Shown here in pieces: positions 22,266 to 35,575 of a stretch of DNA of 64,000 bases (within the stretch, counting starts at the first letter, position 1; each line of letters starts with the position of its first letter). The notes beneath the pieces are model-generated. The model had not been told where the DNA came from. It did no database searches and saw nothing but the letters and a program-made list of their open reading frames with translations. Made by a program: the position numbers and the translations under genes. Where the stretch lies: NCBI GenBank assembly GCA_947034895.1, contig OX344763.1, forward strand, positions 49,289,025-49,353,024, given 5' to 3'. The DNA comes from Rhytidiadelphus loreus (Eukaryota > Streptophyta > Bryopsida > Hypnales > Hylocomiaceae).

Positions 22266-22472
22266 CACTAGAAGAAAACTGTGTTAAGAAACTTGAAAAC
22301 ACGTCACCTTGTTTTTGTTAAGTTCCCGTTTCATAACGCAGTGAAAATGCAAAAAAACACAGAAAAAACATTTTTCTGCGTTTTTTTGTGTTTTCACTGC
22401 GTTATGAAACGGGAACTTAACAAAAACAAAGTGACGTGTTTTTAGGTTTCTTAACACAGTTTTCTTCTAGTG
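22266..22472. mobile_element. CACTA-type MITE nested in LTR copy 1
   Basis: A 207-bp near-perfect foldback. The left end CACTAGAAGAAAACTGTG is matched by the complement of the right end CACAGTTTTCTTCTAGTG, and arms of about 95 bp enclose a short loop. The 3-bp flank AGT is duplicated (22263-22265 and 22473-22475). LTR copy 2 lacks it at the matching place (about 51.70 kb), which proves an insertion after the two copies diverged. Confidence 0.85.
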
Positions 22473-22992
22473 AGTGTGGATGAAAATTTCACCTAAATTT
22501 GGATGAAAATTCCTAAAATAGGTCAAAATTAGGTTTTCTCTAAAAATTCCATTAGTTAATTTAATTAACCTTTCAACCCTGAAATTTAGAATTATTTCAC
22601 ATTATTTTGCTATTTTTAGTTGATAGATGAAGTTTTTAGGATAGAATTAGGGTCGAATTTCATCCACGCATAACTTTCACTAGGAATATCAGAATCCAAC
22701 TTACTTTAACATTTCGGAAAGGGCAAATTGCATTCTTTGATTTAGTTTAGATAGAATTTTAGTTTAGCTAGAAGTTTAATCACATTTAACTAACCCTCAA
22801 CAACTTTTATTTCTTAACTATTAGAGTGTTTTGAATCACTTAGATTAGGTAAAAATCAACAAAACAAAGTGTCCATTGCTTGGAAGGCCAAAGAACACTA
22901 AGTTTACAATTCACCCATTTGAACCATTAACTTATGCCGCTAGAATCTGTGTGCAACTTTCTGACTTAAGAGTGGAGTTAGAAACACTCACA

Positions 22993-23330
22993 GCAGGAGG
23001 TCGGGAAATTTGTCCAAGAAGTCCTCAACCGACTTATTCTTTCCTTCATTGCTGAGGCGCTTGCTAAAGAATTGGCCAGGTATCTCACTCAACAGAAAAT
23101 CCCATGTAGCTGAAGAGAATCGATGTCCATGCTTCCATGCTTGCCACTTCTCATGGATGACATTTCCGCCGTCGTCCTTAAAATTTAGTGTGGATTTTAG
23201 TTCCATAAGTTTGTCGAGGACCACCTTCTTGCTTTTTCTATGCTCCACCCAGTTGGCTGATAAGGTAAAAGAGCCCATTGTGGTTAAATCGCCTATTCCG
23301 GTCACCTATGATATGGCCCCAATTCGGTAA
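22993..23330 (-). pseudogene. Third member of the element A/B gene family, fragment
   Basis: The minus-strand frame contains ELKSTLNF, then IHEKWQAWKHGHRFSSATWD and SKRLSNEGKNKSVEDFLDKF. Element B at 60348-60557 reads ELHEIKPQLGL, IINENWKAFKKERVFSSATM and VRVKNKSTKNKA in the same order. This is the region between the ParB-like part and the GxIDFR signature. LTR copy 1 is inserted just downstream, and the rest resumes at 17581. The fragment is too short for any function. Confidence 0.75.
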
Positions 23331-23683
23331 GAGATAAGTCAGAAAAATAAAGACCATTTATAAGAAAAAATATCCGCCTTCAATAAAGATTCATTTGTAA
23401 TACAACTCATTTATGTCTAATGTAGATTAAAGGTAGACCTAATTAAGAAGGTAAAATGATGGTTTAAGGTTTAAATGAAGGCCATCTATGGCTGTCAATG
23501 TAACCGCATTGGGAATTGGAAAATTATGATTGGATTCAAAAGTGGCGCTTCAAGGTTAAAGAAAAACCAAATTAGATTGCCATTAAGGTCAAGCAGAGCA
23601 GTTGCCAAACAATCTTTGCAATTGAATAGTGAAGAAGTAAACATTTTATTTCAATGGTGACATTTTTGTGAAGAGACATTACA
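23331..23683. other. Short AT-rich spacer, nothing recognised
   Basis: No coding similarity on either strand. It lies between the element-family fragment and the pogo-type element. No terminal repeats of either could be identified here. Confidence 0.4.
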
Positions 23684-24664
23684 ATGGCCACATCTAGTAG
23701 AGAGGATATGGAGGATTTGTATGAAAGGGCTGATGATGAAGATGAATACTATAGCTCCAACACCAATAGTGGTGGTTTACAAGAAGAAAGTGAGGAAGAG
23801 CATCTAAGTGAGGAAGAGGAGTATGAAGAGCTGATGAGTTCAATTTTTGGTACTGCAGATTCAACTCAAGCATATGAAGGAGTTCAAATTCTTGGTAGAG
23901 GTAGACCAAAAATGAAGGAAGAGCCAACAACATCTAGGCACCAGACTTTAGGAGAAGTCCAACCTCACAACTCACAATCAATGCCAACAAGCTTCAACAA
24001 TAGGTCTAAACAAGTTCAGCAACCTTCTTCCATGTTGCAGTTACAACTTGGAGCAGTGAAGCCACACCAAACTGCAATACAACAATACAGTCAAAAGTTG
24101 CAAGAAGCTAGGTATGATGAAGAAGGAGAAGGTAGGACATTGCATTGCAATACTAGATCCAAAAGAGGAAAATAAATACTAGAAGCCAAAGCTTTCTTTG
24201 AGGTGTCAAGCCATTCTATTGGGCATAATATCTCAAGATTAGATAGCAGTAGCAGTGAGAGGTCTTACAATAGGAGTTGGAGAAGTGAAGACTCCACCAA
24301 TGATGAATCAAGTGTCCAAAGTGAAGACAATAGGAGTGACCTCTACAAAAAGAAAGAAGATCAAGCAAAGGCTACCAAGAAAAAGAGGACTACTTCATCC
24401 AAGAAAAAGAAGCAAGGCAAGAGGAAAATACCATCATTCCCAGAGGTATTGGAAAGTAGTAGCAATGAAGAAGAAGGGCAACAGAAGAAGGATAAATTCA
24501 TCTTGGAGACTGAAGAAACAATTGACAAGTCATTTTAGAGCAAAGGAGAGGGAGCCAATATAGGTCATCCTACACACAACACAAGGCACATATCAAGGCC
24601 AAAAGAGGTAATCAGACCATCTTCTCTTGAGAGACCTTTGGTAGATGTTATGCAAAAGATCTAT
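23684..24664 (+). pseudogene. Acidic/low-complexity N-terminal ORF of the pogo-type element
   Basis: One frame stays open from MATSSREDMEDLYERADDED to about 24664 apart from TAA at 24173-24175 and TAG at 24536-24538. Both sit where CAA or CAG would be plausible. It encodes an acidic start (EEEHLSEEEEYEEL), a Gln-rich middle and a Ser/Lys-rich end (KKKRTTSSKKKKQGKRK, a likely nuclear signal). No DNA-binding domain is seen. It lies just before the transposase in another frame, so it may be the displaced N-terminus of the same protein or a separate accessory gene. Confidence 0.5.
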
Positions 24665-26082
24665 CAGTTATAAATGCAAGAGGAGAAACAATACCCAATT
24701 TCTACATCTTTAAAGGATTGCATGGGATGAGAGATTATGTTAGCCTATGTGAAAAGGATGCTACCATGGCCATGCAACCTAATGCATGGATGACATCCTT
24801 TCTTTTCTCTAAGTGGATGGATCATTTTCTTGCTAATGTAGAAAAAAGAGGAAATATCAGCCCAACTCAAAGGCATTTGATGGTGTTAGATGGACACAAT
24901 TCCCATGTTACCTTAGAGGTCATACAAAAGGCAAAGGCAATTGGGTTAGATTTGATTTCTTTACCTTCACACATTAGCCATGCTCTTCAACCACTTGATG
25001 TTTCCGTTTTCAAGACAGCCTTCAAAGCCTACAGAGACATCTGGAATTTGCAAAATATGGGACAACATGTGAGAAAAGAAGATTTGGCCCAATGGGTTAG
25101 TCTAGGTCTTCAAAAAGCAATGACAACATCCAACATCAAGTCTGGTTTTGTAGCCACTGGAATTTGGCCACTAGATCCATCTAGAGTAAACAAGAAGATG
25201 GGACCAAGTGAAGGATTTGTGGACAAACCTCTAGATGTGCAAATCCAAGAGATCATGGATGAAGATGTACCTAACACACAAGAAAATGTGATTCATTACT
25301 TTATAGACTTTGAAGATGAAGTGTATGTTCAACAAAAGGCTTCCATAGATGCTAATGAAGGACATTTTTCTAGATTCCTAAGGCTGCCTCAAAAAGTGAT
25401 GAAGGCAAGAAGAAATTCTAGTGAAGCTAGAATTGATTATTCTACATCCCATATCTTGACAAGCTCCCAACATGTAGAGACTGTGGCAGCTGCAGCAGAG
25501 AAGAAAGGCAAGGCATTAGAGGAAACTCAAAGAAAGAAAAGAGAAAGAGAACTCACCAAATTGAAGAGGACACAGGAAAAAGTGCAATTAGAGGCTTTTA
25601 AGTTGAAGAGGAAGGAGGAAAGAGCTACAGCCAAGGCATTCAAAGACAAATGGTCAAACAAGGCAGTAAAGGAGGCAGGAGAGAAACTACACAAGAGTAT
25701 AAAGGAACATGTTGTAAGTGCACATGTGGCTCCCTATTGTGATTATCAACCTCAAGAATGTAAGTCTAATCAACAAATAGCTATTGCAAGACTCAAAGCA
25801 AAAAGGAGATTACAAGCATATGGTACTCCACTTCCAATCTTTCCTCCAATGCAACATCTACCTTGGACCTATGGAACTTGGAAATGGCCAAACACAAGAA
25901 TAGGGACTTACCTTAGAAGGGGGACAACCATTCAACTCCCATGCTCAGAGCAAGCAAGCTACAACAATGACAACAACAATGTTCAAGCTCCAAGAGCAAA
26001 TGCAGCAGTACCCTTGCTGCAAGAAGTTCTACATCAACATGTAGTAGAAGAGGGGCCTAGACAATCAAATCAATCAAATTAG
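24632..26082 (+). pseudogene. Pogo/Tigger-like DDE_1 transposase, N-terminally truncated
   Basis: The frame starts without a Met around 24632 (TFGRCYAKDLSVINARGE) and runs to TAG 26080. Typical DDE_1 features: MAMQPNAWMTSFLFSKWM, LMVLDGHNSHVTLE (second catalytic Asp), and SLPSHISHALQPLDVSVFK (third catalytic region), then GFVATGIWPLDPSRV. The segment carrying the first catalytic Asp and the helix-turn-helix DNA-binding domain are absent, so the protein is incomplete. A long K/E-rich helix follows (residues 250-320 from 24718). DDE_1 transposases cut and paste DNA at TA sites. I could not find the terminal repeats. Confidence 0.8.
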
Positions 26083-27079
26083 GTTGACAATATACTTTAT
26101 CAAAGGACAATTTTCTCTAGTGTGCTGATGTGTTATGTAAACATTTTATTTCAGAAGGTGTAAGTAAATCTTTAACATGAAATCTCTATTCTATAGATAG
26201 TATGAAAATCACAAGTTTAATTTTTGCTCACTTTGAAATACTTCTGAATGCCATCAATTTCTAGATTGCTGTAGGGAAAGGCAAATAGTTCATATGAAAG
26301 TCAATATGCAATTAGTCCACATGAGTAAGAACCTAGGCCAACAAACTTTTACACAACACCAAAAAGTTTAATAATTGCCATTTTAAAAGCAATAACACTA
26401 GACAAAAGCTGATGAGGTTCTACAATAAAACATTAAGACAATAAATGTTTGTTTTATTTGGTTCCATTTATTATTATTTATATATGTATAAAAGAAAGTT
26501 GGTTATTTGTACAAAATCTAACTGAGCACATATCAAGACAAGCAACTGAATCAACAGAACATGCAGCTCAATAATCATCCAACTCAGACCTTCACTAATA
26601 AGTTTAGGGTCCTTCTAGTCCTTCATTATCTTGAAAAGCTACATCCTGTGTGCCATCAAAACAGTCAAGAAGAGTTAGTCTATCTTAATTTGGGAGACAT
26701 GATAGAAGCACTGAAATAATAAGTAACATTTTAAGCTAGAAAATAGCCTTTTGAAGATAAACTTTGGTCCAACTGCCACAAAAAACGTAGTAAGACATTT
26801 TGTTGCCTGAATCCTTGTTTTGATACCACACACAATACCTCTACATACCAACCTGCTTGAACCAGTATCTAACGATTTTAAAGTCTTCAAACTCCACAGA
26901 TACAAAGATCTAGAAAAGTAACATCTTACATCACAACTTCTAAATTACTTGCGAGAACCAGACCGTAGAGCAAGACCACAAACATAATTACTAAAAGTAG
27001 GTCCCAATAGAATAAACAGAAAAGTTTCATCATTCAGTGTCATTTATAGCCTTGGATCTAGAAACTCGGTCAAATTGCG
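26083..27079. other. AT-rich spacer, no gene seen
   Basis: No coding similarity. The small minus-strand frame at 26905-26675 is unsupported. The right part could hold the end of the gene-capture element that follows, but no Helitron-type hairpin plus CTRR could be fixed by eye. Confidence 0.4.
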
Positions 27080-28775
<1,696 letters not shown>

Positions 28776-28933
28776 CTAGACGCCATGAAATGCATGTGCT
28801 AAACAGAAGACAATAACCACCTCAATATCCAACAAAAGAAAGACGGAAAGTTCATATCATCACTAAGCACAACAGTATGTGTGTCATGAGAAAATCCGAC
28901 CTGTACCTCAGTCATCACATAATCAACAACAAT

Positions 28934-29160
28934 TCAGCCTTGGGCATATTGAAAAGTGCCGGGGCGGTAAAGAATTGCTAAATTTGGAGCGACCTGAGCC
29001 AGAGTTAATTGGTCGACAAGATGACCTGAGTCAACATCAAATCCTGCTCCATGTGGTGGAACATATATTTTCTTCTCTTCTTTATACAGCCCTTGTATTC
29101 CTTTCGCTTGAATTTTCACAAAACCTGAGTTCAGGTACAAAACCCAATTTGGATCACTAC
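28934..29160 (-). pseudogene. Unidentified exon-like fragment (gene capture region)
   Basis: A minus-strand frame after a plausible acceptor reads GFVKIQAKGIQGLYKEEKK then VPPHGAGFDVDSGHLVDQL. It looks protein-like but I cannot name the family. It lies between the PICKLE-like exons and another orphan exon on the same strand, so it is probably captured from a further host gene. Confidence 0.35.
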
Positions 29161-29878
29161 AGAGATGGACACATCACCATTATATCTCAATATATAAAAC
29201 CAATGTAAGAATCGATGCACAATTTTTCATATTTCTTTTCATTTTAAGGCAAAAGATATGACATCCACCTTTAGTGGAGTTCCACAAGCCATAAGCTAGA
29301 TAGAAGACTCGCTGCAGAAAAAGTCTTAACACTAGCCTGTAAACAAATCTTCATTAAAGCATTTCATGAAAGCACATTTCAACCCAAACAATAAATAAAA
29401 ACATGAATAACCGATGTCGTTTCCTAGTGCAAGTAGGAAGCAAGACCAATCCATGGATATACCATTCAAAACTCATTTATGAAGTAAACCTAAAGTGACT
29501 ACGAAAGTACAAACAAAAAATCTATACATTCACCTGGGATGAGCCATTCGCATTTGCTTGAGCCCTAGAAGAAACTGCCAAATAAACTGCCCACAAAAAC
29601 AACTTAGTGCGACTAAATACAGAAAATTAAATACTTAGATTAAAAATCATGCGTCCAGTACACCAAGGTAAATCCAATGAATACGTCAGAAATGAAACAC
29701 ACACAACGATATGCTTTTTGGTTGGAATAACTTGCTCATTTTGTATTCCAAAAAAACAAAACATTATCCATTCTCCTTAGAAAGAGCAACCATTTCCAAG
29801 AACCTCACGACCTAAACCACATCATTAGAACCAGAAGCAACTGAAGAGAACCAACAAAGCAACTGAAACACCAACCTG

Positions 29879-29990
29879 CTGCTGCTGTAGCAGGTGCACA
29901 GTTTTCAACACCGCAAAGTTCAATGAGCTTCTTCTTCCTGACTTCATCGAGCTTCTCCAATGGTCTTTCCAGCACCTTCATGCCTACAAC
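29879..29990 (-). pseudogene. Unidentified exon-like fragment
   Basis: Bounded by AG (TTCACAG) and GT (CAGGTTGG) on the minus strand and open throughout: MKVLERPLEKLDEVRKKKL, then IELCGVENCAPA. A second small exon-like piece (AVSSRAQANANGSSQ, then GTGAATG) lies at about 29534-29580. The family is unknown. The splice borders and strand agree with the neighbouring captured fragments. Confidence 0.35.
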
Positions 29991-30677
29991 CTGTGAAGTT
30001 CACAGAATCGCTTTGACATGAATATGCAGCAACAAGAATTAACGAAACACTACAAAAGTTTGGGCCAATATAGAACACCCCACAGCAAAGTGTTTGACTT
30101 TTAAGTGAAAAAATAAATTCAAGAAACAAGACTTTCCAGTTATACATGAAATGTCAGACAAAAATTCAAAAGTACAAGTTGCAAACAAAAAGTATATGGG
30201 ATTTGAACTTTGTGGGAGTACGCATTATCTACATTGACAGAAATAATAGACAATAGTAATTATATAGAGTAGAAATTTTCAAAATTTCCGTAATGGGTAG
30301 GGAATAGGAAGCCTAAAACCGGAAATAGAAATTAGAGGCTTTACGGAAAACCTTAAACTGTAATTAGGGTTACAGTCGGTTCCGGAAACCCTAACCCTAA
30401 TCCGGAAACCAGAAAGTTCCGGCCGAGTAGGCCCTAGGGCCTAGTCCGGCTAGGGAACTTGCGGGAACGCCAGGCCGAAAAGCTACTTAACCCCCGCTGT
30501 TTTCTTCATTCTTCCTCTTTCTCCGCGTGATTATCGCGATGGCGCTTAGTGAGTGAAAGTGTGGTGAGATAGGAACGCGTTAAGGAGAGAAGGGGAGGCC
30601 GGTGCCGATTGCACTGGAAAGTAGAACGGAAGATTAGCGGAAACTTAGCGGAAGTGAGTCGGAAGTGAGGATAGAGT

Positions 30678-32594
30678 ATGGCAGTTGTTATGGTAGGGCC
30701 CAGTGTATGGAAGTCAGGGATCACGGCCCGGATGATCAATCCGGAAATCCCTGAGAATCCGGAACACCACCACCAATTGGAGGATGACCTGACGGATATG
30801 GGGTGTCTGGGGTTTCTGAAAATACACTGGAGCATCCGGAGTGAGGAGATGATAGACGAGTTAGTCTATGGCGCTCTGAATCAGTACCACCTAACCGTTA
30901 GAGGTCGTCCAAAGTCCTAGACAGCAGAGATATGGGCCGGAGTCTATTTCGCATCCTCTAGAGGATCCGGATGGGCCGGGCGGACAGAGAAATTCGCCGC
31001 GGATAGATTCCGGAACCCGGTGGATCCGAAGGAGGGATACACTGCATCCGACTGCCGGAACCCTAGGGACCAGAGACTCTTAGAGTTTCTGAGCCCCGTC
31101 TTGTATCCGGAAAAGCCCAGCCGAATTACAGTAACATTGGCAAACACAGTATTTGGAGCCTTAGGGGAAAGGGGGAAACTAGCCCCAAGACCAGTTAGCT
31201 GGGGGCTCATCATCCAGTCCATAGTAGATAAACTTTCCGGAAACCTGGTGGGAAAGAAATCCAGCCCCATCAGTCCGTACCTCCTCCACTTGTATCACAA
31301 GTAGGAGGTACTGAGTAGTCCGGAAGACATCATCTACCGGCAGGGAGATAGTTTACTCCGATACGGCCTACCTCCGGATTCGGATCCGACAGATGAGGAG
31401 CCGGAAGAGGACGTGAAGCCAGAACTGGAGCATGACTCACCGGAGAGGCACGAATCACGCCGGAAGAGCACGGACCCGGATTCAAGAGGAAAGAATCAGC
31501 TTCCGGATCCTGTTCCATCCCGGAACACTGATCCGGAATTGGATATCTTCGAGTCGACAATCTCCTGGCTGCGGAGTCAAAAGACTGCCAACGAACGAAT
31601 GGCCACCCTGATCCGGAGAGTCTGCACGGTGTTGAAGGTAGCAGACGAGACGGAGATCATGGAGGCAATCAAGAGCAGACCGGATCCGGAGATGATCCGC
31701 CTGTTGGAGGGACAGATCCGGGCAGTAGAGGCGGAGCGCGACCATCTTCAAAACCGCGCAACGTGGGCGGAGAGGGAGATGCACACCGCCAACAAATGAG
31801 CGACGGATGCGACAGAGCTGGTCCGGAAGTTGAGAGACCTGATCGACCCGCCAGCAGATATCATCACCAGATCCGCGCTCTGGAACAACCAGATGACCTG
31901 GGAAGGCCACATTTCCGGAACCAAGGTTGTGAAGATATTGGTAGAGTTCGAGGCGCGGATTGAGGTCGCATTGAAGGAAATGCGGCACTTGGTGGGCCAC
32001 TTCGATCCACTCAGCGGATTGGAGGAGTTTTCGGAGATACCCGGAGGTGAGTTTCCGGAAACAACTCAGTTGAACTTGGGAGAACGATCGTCTGCCCAGC
32101 AACCCGGAAGATCCTCGGGGCAGAAGGATATTACGGATGGGAGGAGGATTCCGGATCCGGTTCTAACGCCCCGGACTACCTCAATGAACCTCTTCCCACC
32201 TCTCCAGGATCCCGCTGCAGACGTGACGGCGATGACGGAGGATCCGGTTGGGATTCAGAATCCGGCCCGGACCCATCCGGAGGAGTTCACCCACATGCAG
32301 CAGGAGACTCCTCCGCGGCCGCCACCATCGACTCCCATCGAGTTCATTGATCTGGAGAAGAAGAAGGCTACCCGGCGGAAGAACAGCAGCGATCCGGTGG
32401 AGGTTCTCGAGTCGGAGGAAGAGGAGGCGGTGACGAACTCCTCTTCCGAGTCAGAGTATGCGGAGACGGATCCGGGTCCGCCAAGGACCCGATCCGCAAC
32501 CAAGTCCACCCCGACGAAGCAGATCCGGCCAAAGGCGCCGACCCGGATTACGAAGGGCGGAACGTCAGCGAAGAAGGCGCGGAAGGGTAAATGA
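30678..32594 (+). pseudogene. Gag-like/coiled-coil protein of the TCCGGA-rich element
   Basis: One frame runs 639 codons with stops at 30918 (TAG), 31302 (TAG) and 31797 (TGA). At each, a C-to-T change of CAG or CGA would explain the stop, and no frameshift is needed. The N-terminal 200 residues are globular (KIHWSIRSEEMIDELVYG, then PVSWGLIIQSIVDKLSGN), in the style of plant gag or plant-mobile-element capsid-like proteins. An acidic linker, a helical segment around residue 330 (LLEGQIRAVEAERDHLQNRA) and a Lys-rich tail (KKARKGK) follow. No zinc knuckle, protease or polymerase is present. The function is inferred only from layout. Confidence 0.55.
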
Positions 32595-33026
32595 CTAGGT
32601 TGCGTAGTTGGATTGTTAGTTTTAGTATTTTGTCTTCATTGCGGGTTTTCCGGATGTGGGACCCGCTGATCCGGAATGCTAAGTAGTTCCGGATTTCTAG
32701 GAATTTAACGGCTTTCCATTTTTCCCGGAATGGTCACTTGGCCGTTGTCCGGATTTTCAACTGGCCGTTGGCCGCTTTTTCTTTGGACCATTTTGGTCGT
32801 GTTGTTTTGGTTTTTAAGGGCGGGCTGGCTTGTGGCCTGTCATTCCATTTTGTGTCATTCAATCTGAGCACCCAAGAATAAACACCTTGGGAATCATTAT
32901 CTTGCGTATCGCGTCTTGATTACTTGTGGGTGGGTGTATCCGGGAGAGTGTGCAAGGTAGGAATCCGGATTGGTTGGTATCCGGATCCGGCTGAAGGTGT
33001 CTTGCAAAATAGTTTAGATTGAACTT

Positions 33027-33450
33027 GAGGAGCTGCGCGCGGTGCCTTTAAATTGCTGGAACGGTGATCCGGTGGGATCCGGTAGCGGTCAGGGAGCTAA
33101 TCCGGAACTCATGAGTAGTTTCGTGCGGAAGTCAGCAGCCGCCAAGTGGAACATTCCCAAACCATCGGAAGGTCTGCCAACCTCAAGAGCGGTCGACAGC
33201 TAGGAAGTAAGTTCTTTAATTCCGGATTCCAACTATCCGCGGTTGTTTTGCAGTTGAGTCTAGTTTACGAGTGAGGAGCTGTGCGTGGTGCCTTTAAATT
33301 GCTGGAACGGTGATCCGGTGGGATCCGGTAGTGGTCAGGGAGCTAGTCCGGGAACTCGGGAGGAGTCCCGTGCGGAAGTCGGCAACCGCCTAGTGGAATA
33401 TTCCCAAACCACCGGAAGGTCTGCCAACCTCAGGAGTAGGTGAAAGCTTG
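33027..33450 (+). repeat. Two-copy direct repeat, ~190 bp, in the TCCGGA-rich element
   Basis: 33027-33218 and 33272-33450 both begin GAGGAGCTG(C/T)GCG(C/T)GGTGCC and continue through TTTAAATTGCTGGAACGG, GTGGGATCCGGTAG and CCGGAAGGTCTGCCAACCTC. They lie 3' of the gene, with GTAA/GTAAG-like words between them. The similarity to exon-intron repeats in leaders of other elements is only general. Confidence 0.75.
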
Positions 33451-33914
33451 ATCCGGAAAATAGCTGAGTGTCGTTGTAGTAAGGACGGGTGTGGGTGTAA
33501 CTCTGCGTGACCTACCTTCCGGGTGGCCACCCGGAATGTTGTGAGAGGGACCATCTTTCCTCCTTTCCGGACTGAGAACTTTGAGGACGGATAGTTGTTT
33601 GTTGTTTAGGAGTTGATATGTGTGTTACTTGAGTGGTGATGTTCCCCACCCCTCGGAAAGAGCAAGTGAGGACCCTCTGAGGGTAAAACAGAGGTACCAA
33701 AAACCGGTGTGACGGATAGTGAGAATAGGAATCCGGATCAGGGAGGATCCGGATTTGATTCCGGAAGACAGTATTTCCAGAACTTGGGTTTGTGTTGTGC
33801 CGGATCCTACTGCGGATTGTCATTTCCGGGTAGATCCATAGTTCTGGACCCTTATCTATCGCGACAACATCTGGAATTCCCTGGGACGATAACTCGTGTC
33901 ATCTTAACGCTTTT

Positions 33915-34200
33915 GTGGTGTTAAAGATACCTACGCCTACACTGCGCGTACGACAAACTTCACCTTTGCAAAAGCAGCCAGGGCCAGGAAAGTTGCATCT
34001 CAAATGTCTGGACTATTATTTAGGGCGACAAGATCCACTAGATCATACTCATCCATGTCAGATGAACCTACCACCACAAAACCCTTCTGGCATATTAGTT
34101 ATTCATCTGTCATACAATCACAATATTGCAGATACAATTGAAGAAAACAAAACTTCGGAATACCTGATGCAGCAACATCATCAGTGGGACCCGCGGTAGT
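33915..34200 (-). pseudogene. Weak exon-like pieces between captured genes
   Basis: Minus strand, a piece near 34200-34166 encodes VVTTAGPTDDVAASG before a GT, and near 34060 DMDEYDLVDLVALNN is open. The second is faintly like the linker after TOG1 in MOR1 proteins (EIDEYELVDPVDIL). If so, the MOR1 fragment continues here, beyond the VPS13-like piece. The evidence is thin. Confidence 0.25.
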
Positions 34201-34250
34201 TACAACTGTGATTGTTGTTTCCTTGCATTCTAACGCCTGTTCCGACTTGT

Positions 34251-35170
34251 CTAAGAAACGGAAGCGTGAGCCAATTCTTGGAAATGTTCTGGTTTGCTAA
34301 TTAAGTCACCGTCCTCTGTGTCACGGAGCACAAGGCCTATACTCGGAGGTTCATATCTACACACAAAGAACAGCATTGATATTAAGGCCACTGCTTTCAG
34401 ACTTCCTTCCAATTCATACATATGTACAACAAGACGGTTGATGTATAATTTTGACATGCAATATGCAATAAAAAATAAGAATTTACCATTTCACGGCGAT
34501 GTCGCCCACCATGGCACACCCAGATGGCACATTGGATCGCCATATGGAGATGCCTTCTTTAGATCCGCTGCCCTTGTCCCACCATACCAACTTGAACCTT
34601 CCCACATTCTCGTATATCCTACCCGATGAGACCACCTCTGTCAATAATCCAGTGATGCCACCTTCTTCTTCAACTGCCAAGACGATCGATTCAAAATATT
34701 ATCATATCGTCCAACCTACGTCCAAACAGTAAGAGGCATGATAAATTTTTTTGATGCAATGCATTTGCTGATCTTCCCACCAATATATACCCTCAAATCG
34801 CAACTTAGTCTAAACCTCACAAGCTGAACGAAAGCATCTATCTTCGCCAAATTGGTTATAGTAACAATCGGGAAATTAAGCTAGAATAACGGGAAAAAAA
34901 ATTAATGACATCTGACATACACCAAAGATCCTTGCGTTCCTCAGTAACTTATGAATGGATGATTTCGTCTGTGGTTTGTCTGAACCAATTGGAATTGTTT
35001 CGTCGACAGTGAACATCCCATAATTGGAAATAGCAAGACGAAAGTCATAGGCCTGGGGTTGAACCAATTCCTTTGGATCTATTTGCAAAAAGAAAGTGCC
35101 AATTGAGCTATCTGCTTGCCAAAATGCCCACTTCTTTTGAGAATAAGTAAGTCTAAATATAGAGTCAAAC
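34251..35170 (-). pseudogene. VPS13-like: VPS13-like fragment (SHR-BD/VAB region)
   Basis: Three exon-like blocks in order on the minus strand: 35170-34921 (FDSIFRLTYSQKKWAFWQAD, then SIGTFFLQIDPKEL), 34715-34487 (FKLVWWDKGSGSKEGISIWR, VPSGCAMVGDIAVK) and 34356-34251 (YEPPSIGLVLRDTEDGDL). Plant VPS13 proteins, bridge-type lipid transfer proteins at membrane contacts, carry repeated units of the type FxxIWWNxGS...SIWRP...GDIAVxGYEPP. Splice junctions AG and GT are recognisable. The gene has thousands of codons, so this is a small captured piece. A stop lies early in the middle exon frame. Confidence 0.75.
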
Positions 35171-35575
35171 CTAGGAAAACAACCGGCAACATTCCAGACC
35201 ACTAAAGATATTGTCATTGCATATGAAAACCTAGCAACAAATAAATAGTCCGCAGTGACCACCCCTTATTATGGAGGTTTATTTTGCACAAGTAAAAACA
35301 ATTCAAAAGCCAGGATCATCCACTGCTTACCTAATTTTTCAAGTGGGCTTCTCTCCAGGAACAACATTATCAACTTCTATCTCGAGTTCTTTTTTCTGTC
35401 AGAAATAACAACCGGCACAATTGAAAATGCAGTTATTTCAGATTCTATGCCAAGTCACAGTTCAAAATTCAATAGTCCGATGAAGGAAGCCACTAAAAAC
35501 TCATTCGAAATTAATACACGCACACAAATAAGTGAGGACAACTGGCACATTCTGGAAAGAAGAACTCACCATTGT
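35171..35575. other. Spacer between captured fragments
   Basis: The plus-strand frame at 35255-35647 overlaps the end of the MOR1-like exon in antisense and is not taken as a gene. Nothing else is recognised. Confidence 0.35.

Larger units (their letters stand above)
17582..22992. mobile_element. Long LTR-like unit, copy 1 (probable solo LTR)
   Basis: A 5411-bp unit beginning TGTGAGCCCTC and ending ACACTCACA (5' TG...CA 3'), flanked by the perfect 5-bp duplication GCAGG (17577-17581 and 22993-22997). The same unit lies at 47132-52226 with its own flanks, so each is a separate insertion rather than the two ends of one element. A TATA box near 1.56 kb from the start (19143) fits a U3/R layout. 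A unit of about 80 bp containing GGGTTGCTCCC and CACGGCG(G/A)AG recurs at about 19845, 19925 and 20007. No gag/pol is present. Short frames inside (for example 19089-19430) match nothing. Alternatively the unit is a complete non-autonomous element. Confidence 0.8.
30300..33900 (+). mobile_element. TCCGGA-rich element inserted in the gene-capture region
   Basis: Composition shifts abruptly at about 30.3 and 33.9 kb. Within it TCCGGA, ATCCGG and CCGGAT words occur dozens of times in coding and noncoding parts alike, and they are almost absent from both flanks. It carries a gag-like gene and 3' duplications, but no LTRs or terminal inverted repeats could be matched by eye, so its class is open. 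Same-strand host fragments lie on both sides, which implies it is a later insertion. Confidence 0.6.

Noticed and set aside
23010..23330. Plus-strand frame opposite the third family fragment
   Set aside because: The minus strand aligns to element B over its length; the plus-strand frame is antisense.
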